A stretch of 64,000 nt of DNA from JBGUVL01 sp964370395 (GTDB taxonomy: Bacteria; Bacillota_I; Bacilli_A; Erysipelotrichales; Erysipelotrichaceae). Positions 1 to 9,589 of the stretch are shown here, piece after piece. The number at the start of each line of letters is the position of its first letter. Within the stretch, counting starts at the first letter, position 1. Where the stretch lies: NCBI GenBank assembly GCA_964370395.1, contig CAYJIZ010000011.1, positions 1 through 64,000 of the forward strand, written 5' to 3'. Under the pieces are notes generated by a model that saw only the letters and a program-made list of their open reading frames with translations, did not search any database and had not been told where the DNA came from. The translations under genes and the position numbers were made by a program.

Positions 1-367
1 TACTTTTAGTGAGCAGTTTTTTAAAGACTTTAAAATTAATGTCTCTAAACATTTGGGTTGTCTTGAAGTTGAAGTTTCCTAGAAACCGTGACACTGTTTC
101 AGGTTCTTTTACGGAAATATCAAACTCGTTGACGAGGGGATCATTTTGAAGTAGCTTTAGACGTTCTAACTTATCAATGCCAATGAAGTGACCGCAGAGC
201 ATGGTCTTTATATGATTCATCTTGATTTTATTTGTTGAGTCATTATCAAATACGAGGTCATTTTCAATAAAATCAAAAATCCCATTGCTTTTTGCATTCT
301 CAAGGAGCAGAAAAAGACCTGCATTTGATGTTAGATTCTTAGCTTTGAAATCAATTTTATTAATCAT
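1..367 (-). CDS. IS1380-family transposase, N-terminal part
   Basis: Translating the reverse complement from 367 gives a protein beginning MINKIDFKAKNLTSNAGLFL and continuing without a stop to the window edge (about 122 residues). The stretch resembles the N-terminal region of IS1380-family DDE transposases common in Firmicutes, which I recognise by sequence memory rather than by a search. The catalytic DDE residues would lie beyond the window. A ribosome-binding site AAAAGGGG lies about 8 bases before the ATG. Completeness and activity of the element cannot be judged. Confidence 0.8.
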   Translation of the reverse strand, partial: MINKIDFKAKNLTSNAGLFLLLENAKSNGIFDFIENDLVFDNDSTNKIKMNHIKTMLCGHFIGIDKLERLKLLQNDPLVNEFDISVKEPETVSRFLGNFNFKTTQMFRDINFKVFKKLLTKS

Positions 368-460
368 AATTAGAACCCCTTTTTACTACTTTTCTTACTA
401 TTATTTTACCATATATCGAGTCATAAAAGCTGATAATTTAACATATTTTTGAGCACTTTT

Positions 461-481
461 CTTTCACCCAATGGGTGAAAG
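461..481. repeat. 21-bp palindrome at the IS/gene boundary
   Basis: CTTTCACCCA (461-470) and TGGGTGAAAG (472-481) are perfect inverted arms around a single A. It sits between the transposase promoter region and the truncated glycosidase gene, so it is either part of the IS terminal region or a stem that shields the transposase from read-through. Confidence 0.6.
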
Positions 482-545
482 CTGAATTTCGAAGGAACGC
501 ATATTTATCAAGGCTTTGATTATGCTTTTTGAAGTACTGACGTAG

Positions 546-3500
546 AATCTAGGATTTAGTTACGATTATACACATTTTGATAAATGGGTAGATTTCAATA
601 TCAGTTTAGGTATCGCAGATAAAATTGTTCTATATAGTATTGCACCATGGAACAATGCGTTTACATATTGGGAAAATGGTGTTCTTAAATCTGAACCATA
701 TTCTGTAGGAAGCGATCGTTATAAAGCGGTATGGCGTGATTTCCTTCAAGATTTAAGTACGCATTTAACTGAGAAAAATTGGTTTGATAGAGCATATATC
801 GGAATTGATGAAAGAGGTTTTGATGGCCGTGCTTTTGATGTGATCGATTCTGTTAAAAACAAAGATGGAAAAAGTTTAAAAACAGCTGGGGCAATGGATA
901 ACATTGCTAACACAAGCCATTATGCATTAGGACTTCGTGTTACCGATTTGAATGTAGGAGATACAGCTGCTTCACATAACGTTGCCATTTTTGATAAATT
1001 GGTAAAAGAACGTGCAGAAAAAGGATTGAAAACACAATTGTATTCTTGTACAGAACATGCCCCAGGAAACTTCTCGTTAAGTGCTCCAGTAGAAGGTTAT
1101 TGGATGATTGCTAACCAAGGTAAACTAGGTGGAGATGGATTCTTACGTTGGGCATACGATGCTTGGGTGAAAGATCCATTAAACGATGCAACGCATAACT
1201 CGTTTGAACCAGGGGATACATTTATGATTTATCCTGATGAAAAAGATGCTCTGAATCCTGTGATGAAGAGCAGTGTTCGTTTGGAAAAAATTGTAGAAGG
1301 TATGCGAGATGTAAATAAAATTAAAATGATGCAAGCAGAAATGCCTGGATTACAAAGTGACATTGATGCATTATATGCAAATTTAAGCGGAACTGTCGCA
1401 ACAACAAGATCGTATTTATCAAAAGAAAAAATAGCAGATTTAAGAAAACAATCAGCTGCATTTAAAGCAGAATTGAATGCTTTATCGCAACGTTATATCA
1501 CATTGAAAGAAAGTGCGACAGACGTTGTTGATTCAGTGGTAATTGAAGAAAAAGACAAAACGTTAGCAATCGGAAGCGCATTGCAATTGCATGCGACAGT
1601 ATACCCTGAAAACCTAATTAATCGAGGAGTTATTTGGTCCACTTCCAATGCTGACATCGTATCGGTTTCAAAATCAGGAGTTGTGACAGCTAACAAAGTA
1701 GGTAAAGCTATCATTAGTGCTACTTCTGTATTGGATGAAACAAAAGTCGCAACGGTGGAAATCGTAACTACATTAGAAGAAGTAGATCCAAGTGCACGTG
1801 TTGCATACTATTCATTTGATGATAAGACTGCGAAAGATTCTTATGGAAGTAGAGATGGAATTGTGAATGGTGCTAAATTTGAAACTGGTAAAGCAGGAGA
1901 AGCACTATTTGTTTATGAAGAAGGTAAGAATGTTACCTTTGAAAGTACTTCAGGATTAAGTGAAAGTGATAGTTGGACAGTAAGTTACTGGGTAAAATCA
2001 ACTGCACCGTTAACAGATCGTATCTCTGTTGTGATGGATAAAAACAAAGATTATTCAGCCGATTTAAAAATGGCACCAACAAGAGATGCAGGATTCCATG
2101 TAGGAAAAGGATCAGGAGATGTGTTAACATTTGCATACCCATTCCAACAAAATGTTTGGTACAACGTGACATGGACACAAAGTAAAACAAATGGTTTAAG
2201 TATGTATGTGGATGGAAAATTAACACAAAACAATGCTTGGACAAAAACAAATAAGGTATTGGCTCCTATCGATATTCTTGGTGGGACTGGATTTGTCGGA
2301 TATATCGATGAAGTGAAAGTATACAACAAAGTATTAAACAGTTCTGAAATCGCGTCTAACATGCTTGTTAAAGGGCTAAACTTAACGGTCACTAATAAGA
2401 ATTTATACATCAATGATACGTTTACGATTGAAACAAATTTAATTAGTAGTGAAGAAGACAAAACGATTACTTACACATCAAACAATCCTAGTATTGCTAG
2501 TGTGGATGAACAAGGAGTGGTAACTGCGCACAAACGCGGAAGCGCAACGATTACAGTTACAAACAAAGCAAGTGGGTATACTGGTACGGTTACGATTAAT
2601 GTGGATAAGAAATTAACCATTTCTAATGCATTGGATGTATACCAATTACCAGAAGCGAATTTAAGTACAATTGAAAGAGCTCCTGGAACAGATCGTCAAT
2701 ATTTAGGACAACCTGATATGGTACGTACAAAAGAAGGACGTTTGATTACGGTTTATCCAATTGGACATGGAAAAGGACCAATCGTCATGAAAATCAGTGA
2801 TGATAATGGAACAACATGGACAGAAAAGAAAGATTTACCAACCTCTTGGTTAGGTTCGCAAGAAACACCTACAATGTATGTGTTGAATCTTGAAAATGGA
2901 ATTGAAAGAATTATGATGATTACAGCTTGTCCGAACTGGGGTACAGATAGTGCTGGTAACAGCACAGGATGGAATACTTCTTATTCTGATGACAACGGAG
3001 AAACTTGGACAGAGTACAAACACTGGCATAGTAAACATGCTGATGGAACAATTAATCCATCTGTTGTTGGTATGGCAAGTTTAGTTCAATTAAAAGATGA
3101 AAATGGAAATGACATTCAAAAATGGATGGGTGTTTACCATGACTTAAGCTATTTTAACTACAAAACGTACTTAACGTTTGATGAAGATGGAAACGAACAA
3201 TGGAGTGCTCCAGAAAAATACTTAAGTGAATATCGTGCAATTGAAGCAAAATACCAAATGTGTGAAATTGGAATGTTCCGTTCACCTGATGGAAAACGTA
3301 TTGTTGGATTGGTTCGAAGTCAATCTCACAATAATCCAGCAACTATGATTTATTCTGATGACGAAGGAGAAACTTGGAGCAAACCGATCGATCTTCCTGG
3401 TTCATTAGCTGGGGAACGTCATAAAGCAGCTTACGATCCAATTAGTGGACGTTTGGTGATTACGTTCCGTGAAATTAAATATGACATAAATAAAAACAAC

Positions 3501-4601
3501 CAATTTGATGGTTACAGCGACTGGCTAGCTGGAGATTGGGTAGCTTGGGTTGGAACATACGAAGATCTAATGGAATTAAACGATGGACAATACACAATCT
3601 TGTTGGCAGAAGACTGGGCAAACAATGCGAAGTCTGGTGATACAGGATATGCTGGTATTGTAGTGTTAGAAGATGGAACTTTCATTATGGATAGTTATGG
3701 ACACTGGGACAAAGATTTCTCAATGTCATGGACAGGTTCTGTAACAAATGACTTATGTTACATCAAACAAGCAAAATTCAAATTAGCTGAAATTGACAAC
3801 ATAGCTGGATTGATTTCTCGCGATGCAGTGAATGCAACGATTGCAGAAGCAAAAGCAATGGAAAACTTGGGATACACAGGTGCAAGTTGGAGTGCGTTCA
3901 CAACGGCTTTAGAAAAAGCAGTTGCCACTGTAGCTGACAATGGAAGTACACAAGCGCAATTAGATGCTTCTCGAAATGTATTGTTGGATGCCATTTCTAA
4001 TTTAGAAAAAATGCCAAACGCAAATAAAGAATTATTACGTAAACTACTAATTGATGCATTAAAAGAATACAATAAATTAGACAGTTACACGATTGGTGTA
4101 GAAGCATTTAAAACGGCATTTGTAGAAGCACAAAAAGTATTTGTGAATGTGAATGCGACACAAGAAGAAGTAGACAAAGCAGTGAATGATCTACAAAAAG
4201 CAATGGGAGGATTGGCGAAAAAACCAAATCAGGAAAAGCCAAAACCAGAAAAACCAGAAAAACCAAAACCTAATCCAAATAAACCTACTAATAAACCATC
4301 TGTAAACAAACCTACAGTAACAAACCCAACATTGAATTCACCAGTAGGTGAAAGAGTTGTGACAAATGTTGCTGCGCAAGAAAAAGCAGAAAAGAAAGAA
4401 GTAGCGAAAAAGGAAGAAGTGGTGAAGGATGCAAAAACACCAAAGGCGCAAACGCCAAACGCAAATGATAAAGTGACAACGAAAGTTTCTCTTACAAAAG
4501 AAGACGAAGGGTCACCTGTTATGATTTGGACAATTGGAGCAATTGGAGTAATTGCGTTAATTGGTTTAGGAACAATGTTCGCTCGTAAGAAAGCGAAATA
4601 A
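546..4601 (+). pseudogene. 5'-truncated multidomain surface glycosidase (DUF4091 / BNR sialidase-like)
   Basis: The frame is open from 546 (in-frame TAG at 543-545) to 4601, and protein homology clearly begins upstream of the first usable start (GTG 840): residues such as YDYTHFDKWVDF are encoded from 561. The order is a DUF4091 (GH123-like) C-terminal region at about 558-1290, a Big_2 Ig-like domain (1515-1770), a LamG-like domain (1795-2360), a second Big_2 (2375-2620), a BNR propeller resembling sialidases with Asp boxes SDDNGTTW, SDDNGETW and SDDEGETW (about 2630-3770), two FIVAR modules (3800-4215), a Pro/Lys linker and a C-terminal membrane helix followed by RKKAK. No signal peptide or upstream catalytic region remains, and an IS1380 element abuts the break, so I infer that insertion or deletion removed the 5' end. 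No LPXTG is present. The remainder has no stop codons, suggesting recent loss. The canonical sialidase YRIP/FRIP motif was not seen, so substrate is uncertain. Confidence 0.75.
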
Positions 4602-4630
4602 GCATTGTACTAACATTGTTTTATGATACT

Positions 4631-4662
4631 AAAAGGATTCGTTTGTAGCGAATCCTTTTTTT
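4631..4662 (+). terminator. Rho-independent terminator of the truncated glycosidase gene
   Basis: Stem AAAGGATTCG / CGAATCCTTT with a short loop followed by a T run, 30 bases after the stop codon. Confidence 0.85.
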
Positions 4663-4663
4663 G

Positions 4664-4696
4664 TATAAAAAAAGAAGCAAACATGTGTTTGCTTCT
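4664..4696 (-). terminator. Terminator of the prepilin gene
   Basis: Perfect 10-bp stem AGAAGCAAAC / GTTTGCTTCT around ATGT. On the minus strand it is followed by a T run, and it lies just after the stop codon of the gene ending at 4703. It forms a back-to-back pair with the plus-strand terminator. Confidence 0.8.
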
Positions 4697-4702
4697 GGCT
4701 TA

Positions 4703-5542
4703 TTATGGTGCTACAACAAAATCTTTCTTTTCTTCATCCCATACTACTTTAGTGAATAAATTTTTAATAATATCTTTTGCTTGCCACATTGGATTTGAAG
4801 AAGCATCGATATACGCTCTTGCGTTATTGCTTGAATCAAAACCAGTTGCCTTGTAGTAGCTATTTTCATAAGTAATAATATCATTTGTTTCGTATAGATT
4901 ATACATATCGAATTCTAATTTGATTTCTTTCCAAACGGTATCATAACTTCCTTTATCAGAACCTGGATCATAGCGAGATGTAAACGAGGTTCCTTCTGGA
5001 ACGATACATTTGAACACGCGTCCATTTGATGTGACTAAATCATTGTATTTATAACCTGTACTAGCAGCCCAATTACCTTTGTCTACCCCTTTGCCAGTAT
5101 CGCCTAAAATGGTTTTGTCTTCTGGTGTAACTGGTTTGTCACCAGAACCTCCACCACCATTGCTTGCTTTCTTTTCCCAACGTTGGGAATCGCGATTCCA
5201 ATGGAAGTAATTCGTATCATCTGCTAATGCAGTTTGGTATTCGTCAATCCATTCGGCGTCCATTAATGCTTTTTGCATGTCTTTTTCATTGCCATAGGCA
5301 TAAAAGATGTCTTCTTTTAATTTGTTATCTGCATACAAGTGAACACGATATCCTTCGGTTGCTTTGTTTAAATAACTAACTTTTACGTCATCTTTCACTT
5401 CGTTTGCATCGTCAATGTACTTCATTACCGAAGGGACAGCAAGTGCAATTAAAATAGCAATAATCACCAATACGACTACTACCTCTACTAATGTGAAACC
5501 TTTTCGATTTGCATTTTTCTTTATTTTTCCTAGTAATTTCAT
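4703..5542 (-). CDS. Type IV prepilin with CBM5/12-like C-terminal repeats
   Basis: The 279-residue protein begins with a short basic leader and a canonical prepilin cleavage/methylation site (G-FTLVE, residues 15-20), followed by a hydrophobic helix (to about 41) typical of type IV pilins and type II pseudopilins. A Gly/Ser/Pro-rich linker (about 128-145) precedes a C-terminal region with two copies resembling small chitin/cellulose-binding modules of the CBM5/12 type: GNWAASTGYKYNDLVTSNGR followed by VFKC, and later a second W/Y-rich unit (ETNDIITYENSYYKATGF). The pilus assembly genes lie 10 kb away on the other strand (15176-18788), so this may be the major pilin of that system. The ATG follows a GGGG-type ribosome-binding site. 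The pilin identity is seen directly; the carbohydrate-binding role is inference from motif spacing. Confidence 0.85.
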   Translation of the reverse strand: MKLLGKIKKNANRKGFTLVEVVVVLVIIAILIALAVPSVMKYIDDANEVKDDVKVSYLNKATEGYRVHLYADNKLKEDIFYAYGNEKDMQKALMDAEWIDEYQTALADDTNYFHWNRDSQRWEKKASNGGGGSGDKPVTPEDKTILGDTGKGVDKGNWAASTGYKYNDLVTSNGRVFKCIVPEGTSFTSRYDPGSDKGSYDTVWKEIKLEFDMYNLYETNDIITYENSYYKATGFDSSNNARAYIDASSNPMWQAKDIIKNLFTKVVWDEEKKDFVVAP

Positions 5543-5657
5543 ATTTATAACCCCACTCTATCTTACGAGTTACCACATATTTATCATAACATTTTGGAAA
5601 AAAAAGGCAATTAAAAGTCGAAAAAATGTGCTTTTAAGGCTGTTTTCGTTCAATAAA

Positions 5658-6323
5658 CTAGCGTAAAGTGGAACGATTGTATGCTTTTTTCCAAGCTTCG
5701 TTGAATTCTTCAACGGCAGTGTTTGTTGCTGGATGGTTGATCATAGCGTACGCAACATCAACAGGAACGGTTATACTTTGGATACCTGCTTTGATTAAAT
5801 CGTGGACTTGTTTTGTGTTTTTAAAAGAAGCTGCAATAATTTTTGTTTCCATGTTGTTGACTCTTAACATTTCGATTAAATCGATTACATTTCCTACACC
5901 ATCGCCATAATTACACATACGGTTAACGTAAGGTGCTAAGTACTCAGCACCATTTAATGCTGCCATAAATCCTTGTTCAGCAGTGTAAATAGCGGTTGCT
6001 AATACTTTGATTCCTAACTCTTTGCATTTCTTGATCGCTTTTAAACCAGCGTGTGTTACAGGTATTTTCACGTAAATGTTTTTCTTGCGTAATGAGTGAA
6101 TGTATTTTGCTTCTTCCATGATTCCTTCGTAATCGTTGGCAACAACTTGGATAAACAATTTTTGGTCTTTGTTTAATACGCTAATAATTTCTTCAATTAC
6201 CGTATCAAAAGGTTTGTTGCTTTTGGTAATGATGGTTGGGTTGGTTGTCACTCCTTCCACATTTAATAACGCATTTAATTGCTTGATTGTTTGCACATCG
6301 GCAGTGTCTAAAATTAGTTCCAT
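5658..6323 (-). CDS. Fructose-6-phosphate aldolase-like transaldolase (FSA/TalC family)
   Basis: The 221-residue length matches the short transaldolase subfamily (E. coli FsaA/FsaB), not full-length transaldolase. Family marks are the DTAD start, the GVTTNPTI motif (residues 24-31), and the Schiff-base lysine in IYVKIPVT (K86). The enzymes reversibly cleave ketose phosphates to glyceraldehyde-3-phosphate plus dihydroxyacetone or hydroxyacetone. The gene starts 9 bases after the activase gene stop, so it is the third gene of the glycyl-radical operon. The same trio (GRE, activase, FSA) occurs at ybiW-ybiY-fsaA in E. coli, which supports a joint pathway. The exact substrate here is inference. 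Confidence 0.88.
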   Translation of the reverse strand: MELILDTADVQTIKQLNALLNVEGVTTNPTIITKSNKPFDTVIEEIISVLNKDQKLFIQVVANDYEGIMEEAKYIHSLRKKNIYVKIPVTHAGLKAIKKCKELGIKVLATAIYTAEQGFMAALNGAEYLAPYVNRMCNYGDGVGNVIDLIEMLRVNNMETKIIAASFKNTKQVHDLIKAGIQSITVPVDVAYAMINHPATNTAVEEFNEAWKKAYNRSTLR

Positions 6324-6332
6324 AATATCCTC

Positions 6333-7175
6333 CTATTTACCATGTAGTATGGTTTTGAAACCTTCATCCTGAAACAATTGAACTATTTGTGTGATCTCTT
6401 CTTCGCTTAATGTTGCTAAGTCATGACATGTATAGTCTTTGTTTATGGATTTGTATTTGCTTTCTCCCAATTGATGAAAAGGAAGTAAATGCACTTCGTT
6501 AATATGGTATTGCTTTAAAAATGAGATAATCTCATTTATGTTTTCACTTGTTGTAGTGAAGGTTGGGATTAGTGGAATACGTGCGATGATATTCGCACCT
6601 GCATCCACTAATGCTTTTATGTTTTCATTTCTAATTGTAGTTGAAATTCCTGTGATTGTCTTGCTTTTCTTTTCGTTCATAATCTTAAAATCAACTAAGA
6701 AACAATCGCAATAAGTTACAAACTCTTTGCAGTTTGCGATGGGAGTAGCCAGTGTTGTTTCAATTGCAGTAGCGATGTTGTGTTCTTTGCATTTCTTTAA
6801 TAATGCAAGAGCAAATTCTGGTTGTAGAAAACATTCTCCACCAGATAAGGTTACCCCACCTTGGCTTGCTTCGTAAAAGGGATAGTCTCGTTTTACCACC
6901 TCAAATACTTCGTCAACGCTTTTCATTTCACCGATGATTTCTTTTGCCCCAGTAGGACACATATCGGCTTTTACTTCACACATTCCATTCACTTTCTTAG
7001 AACAATTCATACACAATGAAGCTTTGTAGAATAATTGTGGTGAAGTAGAAAGTGATTCGGGGTTACAACACCATGGGCAGTGGAATGGGCAACCTTTGAA
7101 AAATACGATTGTACGAATTCCTCCGCCATCATGTAGGGAATAACGCTGAATGTTGAAGATACATGCTTTTATCAT
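6333..7175 (-). CDS. Glycyl-radical enzyme activating protein (radical SAM)
   Basis: The 280-residue protein carries the radical SAM CxxxCxxC cluster motif as GCPFHCPWC (Cys29, 33, 36), an inserted cysteine-rich ferredoxin-like segment (about 55-80, e.g. CMNC) typical of activases outside the PFL class, and the GGE motif (LSGGECFLQ). It would use S-adenosylmethionine to install the glycyl radical on the neighbouring enzyme. Its ATG overlaps the stop of the GRE gene by 4 bases (ATGA), showing translational coupling. Length and arrangement match YbiY/PflC-type activases. Confidence 0.92.
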   Translation of the reverse strand: MIKACIFNIQRYSLHDGGGIRTIVFFKGCPFHCPWCCNPESLSTSPQLFYKASLCMNCSKKVNGMCEVKADMCPTGAKEIIGEMKSVDEVFEVVKRDYPFYEASQGGVTLSGGECFLQPEFALALLKKCKEHNIATAIETTLATPIANCKEFVTYCDCFLVDFKIMNEKKSKTITGISTTIRNENIKALVDAGANIIARIPLIPTFTTTSENINEIISFLKQYHINEVHLLPFHQLGESKYKSINKDYTCHDLATLSEEEITQIVQLFQDEGFKTILHGK

Positions 7176-9451
7176 AGCGTATGCTCACTTCGATTAATAA
7201 TGTCATCTTGGATCGCTTTGCTCAATTCGATAAACATCGCACTATATCCCGCTACACGAACAACCAAATCTTTGTGTTTTTCTGGGTGTTTTTGTGCATC
7301 TAACAAAGTTTCTTTGTTGACGACATTAAATTGAATGTGTTGTAACTTCAAGCGTGAAAAGCTTTTCAAATAGGCAACTAACTTATTGATTCCTTCTTCG
7401 CTATCCAATGTGGAAGGAGAAAATTTCACATTTAATAAACTTCCATTTGAATTTAAGATGTTATCAAGTTTGCTTACACTTTTTAAACTAGCACTTGGAC
7501 CATGCTTGTCACGACCTACCATTGGCGACAAACCTCCATCGGCTAGCTGTTCTTTTGCTTTACGTCCATCTGCACTTGCTCCAACTCCTTCACCAAGTGG
7601 GATATGTGCACTAACAGTATAAGAACCAGGATGGAAAATGCCACCTCTTGGGTTGGTGTATTTTGCTACTTCCTCTCCATAGAATGACAATAGTTCTGCA
7701 CCAAGGACATCTACCTCGTCGTTGTCATTTCCATACTTATCGTATTTGTTGATGAAGTATTGGCGTAATGGTTCGTTGTCTTTGTAATCGTTGTTTAGTA
7801 CGGCTAATAATTCTTGGTAAGAAATCTTGTGTTCCTCAAATACAGCTTTTTTAATTACATATAAAGAATCACTTAGATTAGGACATCCAATACCTTGTAC
7901 TCCAGAGAAGTTATATTTCGCTCCTCCACTTGTTACGTCTTTTCCTTTTTCAATGCATCCTTCAATGAAGGTGGATAAGAATGGAGTGGGAGCACATTCT
8001 CTGTGCGCGATATCACAGATGTTACTTCCTTCAACCATATAGGTGATATACTTGGCGATATTCGCTTTGTTGGCTTCGATTAATTGTTCATAACTAGCAA
8101 ATCCTTCTGGATTTTCTTGCATTGTAATTTCCAAACATTTTAATAAGTTAAACATAGCGATATCGTGTAATCCATACGTCTTGGCAGGAATGCTTAGCTC
8201 AACACAACCAACTACGGCATAATCACGTGCATCTTGTAAGCTAACACCACGGTTCACATAAGCTAAAATATTGGCTTCATCATTAAAGATTTGAGGCAAA
8301 CCATGACCAAGTCGAATTGTTTGCGCTGCTGTTTTTAATAATGAGTAAGGTGTTTGTTCGTGTACACGAACACTTAAGTTTGGTTGTGGTAATGCAATAT
8401 CTTCGTGTAGTTGAAGTAATCGTTCACCGAATGCATTGCTTGCATCTTTTCCGTTATGATCCACACCACCAACCATTAGGGTGTAACCGATTGGAAAACC
8501 TGCGAAGAATTTCGCACTTTCGCTACTGCGAATGGCAACGATAGAATTGAACTTTAAATATAAACATTGCAATAATTCATCAGCAAATTGTTTGTCTGAT
8601 TCTTGTTGGTAGAAAGGTAACATGTATTGATCGAAACGGCCAACTGAAATGGAACTTGCATTGGATTCGTGTTGGAAAATAACACAGCTAATCCAAAATA
8701 GTTGAATTGCTTCGTATAGTGTATCTGGTTTATCATATGCAATCTTATTCAGTATTGTTTCTAATTTTTGAAGTTCTTCTTTTCGCGTTTCATCATTGCA
8801 TTCAGATATTTTCTTTCTGACTTCCTCTGCATAACGAAGCACGTATTGAATACTTGCTTCTAAGGTAATGATACTCGCTTTGTAGAAAACATTATCGCTT
8901 TCTTCTTTTGCTTTTTCTTTTACTTCCTCTAAGATTGCCTTTAATCCTTTGTTTAACAGTTTTGGGTAGTCAGGAATAATGTGCCCTTGTCCTTTGTCTG
9001 TTTGGTTTATGGCGATCACTTTTGTCTTAACAGCATCTTTTACTTCTTGTGTTACATGTTCGTTATAATAATCCTTTAGCGAACGAGATGCCCAATATGG
9101 ATACAAGTGTTCGCGATAATATTGTTTGTCTTCTTCTGAGATTTCAAACTTATCTTGTGGTCGATTAGCAAACTCATCTAACTCATCTAATATCCAATAC
9201 GGTGACATTTCAACCGATAGCACACCACTGCGTGGATGTTCACTACGATTACCGACTAGTAAGTCATAATCATCAATGACAATTTTGTGGTTTTTTAAAA
9301 TATGAGCCAATGCTTTTGCACGTGCGATCACGATGTTTTCACCTTGTGTTGCTTGGAAACTTTGTGTGTATAAAATAGCGCGTTCTAAACTTACGACACG
9401 CTTGTCTGCGAATAAGGAATCTTTGATTGCTTGGGTACGTTTGGATAACAT
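7172..9451 (-). CDS. Glycyl-radical enzyme, YbiW/PflD-like
   Basis: The 759-residue protein has the catalytic cysteine in VVGCVELS (Cys416) and the C-terminal glycyl-radical loop VRVAGYSAMF (Gly735), both in the normal positions. The single active Cys followed by VE groups it with dehydratase/lyase-type glycyl-radical enzymes rather than with pyruvate formate-lyase, which has CC. The operon partner is an FSA-type aldolase. I recall published work assigning E. coli YbiW and PflD to ring-opening of 1,5-anhydroglucitol-6-phosphate to 1-deoxyfructose-6-phosphate, which FSA then cleaves; this gene is a good candidate for the same role, but glycerol dehydratase or another lyase activity is not excluded. 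Start ATG follows AGAGGTG. A sigma-A-type promoter lies immediately upstream. Confidence 0.88.
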   Translation of the reverse strand: MLSKRTQAIKDSLFADKRVVSLERAILYTQSFQATQGENIVIARAKALAHILKNHKIVIDDYDLLVGNRSEHPRSGVLSVEMSPYWILDELDEFANRPQDKFEISEEDKQYYREHLYPYWASRSLKDYYNEHVTQEVKDAVKTKVIAINQTDKGQGHIIPDYPKLLNKGLKAILEEVKEKAKEESDNVFYKASIITLEASIQYVLRYAEEVRKKISECNDETRKEELQKLETILNKIAYDKPDTLYEAIQLFWISCVIFQHESNASSISVGRFDQYMLPFYQQESDKQFADELLQCLYLKFNSIVAIRSSESAKFFAGFPIGYTLMVGGVDHNGKDASNAFGERLLQLHEDIALPQPNLSVRVHEQTPYSLLKTAAQTIRLGHGLPQIFNDEANILAYVNRGVSLQDARDYAVVGCVELSIPAKTYGLHDIAMFNLLKCLEITMQENPEGFASYEQLIEANKANIAKYITYMVEGSNICDIAHRECAPTPFLSTFIEGCIEKGKDVTSGGAKYNFSGVQGIGCPNLSDSLYVIKKAVFEEHKISYQELLAVLNNDYKDNEPLRQYFINKYDKYGNDNDEVDVLGAELLSFYGEEVAKYTNPRGGIFHPGSYTVSAHIPLGEGVGASADGRKAKEQLADGGLSPMVGRDKHGPSASLKSVSKLDNILNSNGSLLNVKFSPSTLDSEEGINKLVAYLKSFSRLKLQHIQFNVVNKETLLDAQKHPEKHKDLVVRVAGYSAMFIELSKAIQDDIINRSEHTL

Positions 9452-9477
9452 AAAACACCTCTTTCTTGTTTAATCTT

Positions 9478-9506
9478 ATTTTATCGTGTTTGTTATTGTT
9501 TTTCAA
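9478..9506 (-). promoter_or_regulatory. Promoter of the glycyl-radical operon
   Basis: Read on the minus strand: -35 TTGAAA (9501-9506), 17-bp spacer, -10 TAAAAT (9478-9483), 27 bases before the GRE start codon. Spacing is ideal for the vegetative sigma factor. Confidence 0.7.
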
Positions 9507-9517
9507 TAGTTGTTTCC

Positions 9518-9565
9518 TATTTTTTATTACTTTCTCTTATTTTTTATTGTTTTTTTATGTATAAT
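9518..9565. promoter_or_regulatory. Direct repeats (candidate DeoR operator) and deoR -10 box
   Basis: TATTTTTTATT occurs at 9518-9528 and again at 9538-9548, exactly 20 bp (two helical turns) apart, in the divergent region between the GRE operon and the DeoR-family gene. DeoR-type repressors commonly bind direct repeats, so this is a candidate operator. A -10 box TATAAT follows at 9560-9565 for the plus-strand gene, with its -35 region falling on the second repeat. Confidence 0.5.
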
Positions 9566-9589
9566 AGAAGTAATGATAGGAGGCCTATT

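Larger units (their letters stand above)
1..481 (-). mobile_element. IS1380-family insertion sequence, 5' part (runs off window)
   Basis: The transposase reading frame on the minus strand starts at 367 and leaves the window at base 1, so only one end of the element is visible. The stretch between the start codon and about 481 is the non-coding end of the element and ends in a 21-bp palindrome. The outer boundary is not certain: I place it near the palindrome because the broken glycosidase frame begins shortly after it, at about 546. No target duplication can be judged because the other end is outside the window. Confidence 0.7.

Noticed and set aside
4623..4856. 77-residue plus-strand frame at the end of the prepilin gene
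   Set aside because: It begins in a terminator and runs antisense to the prepilin coding region.
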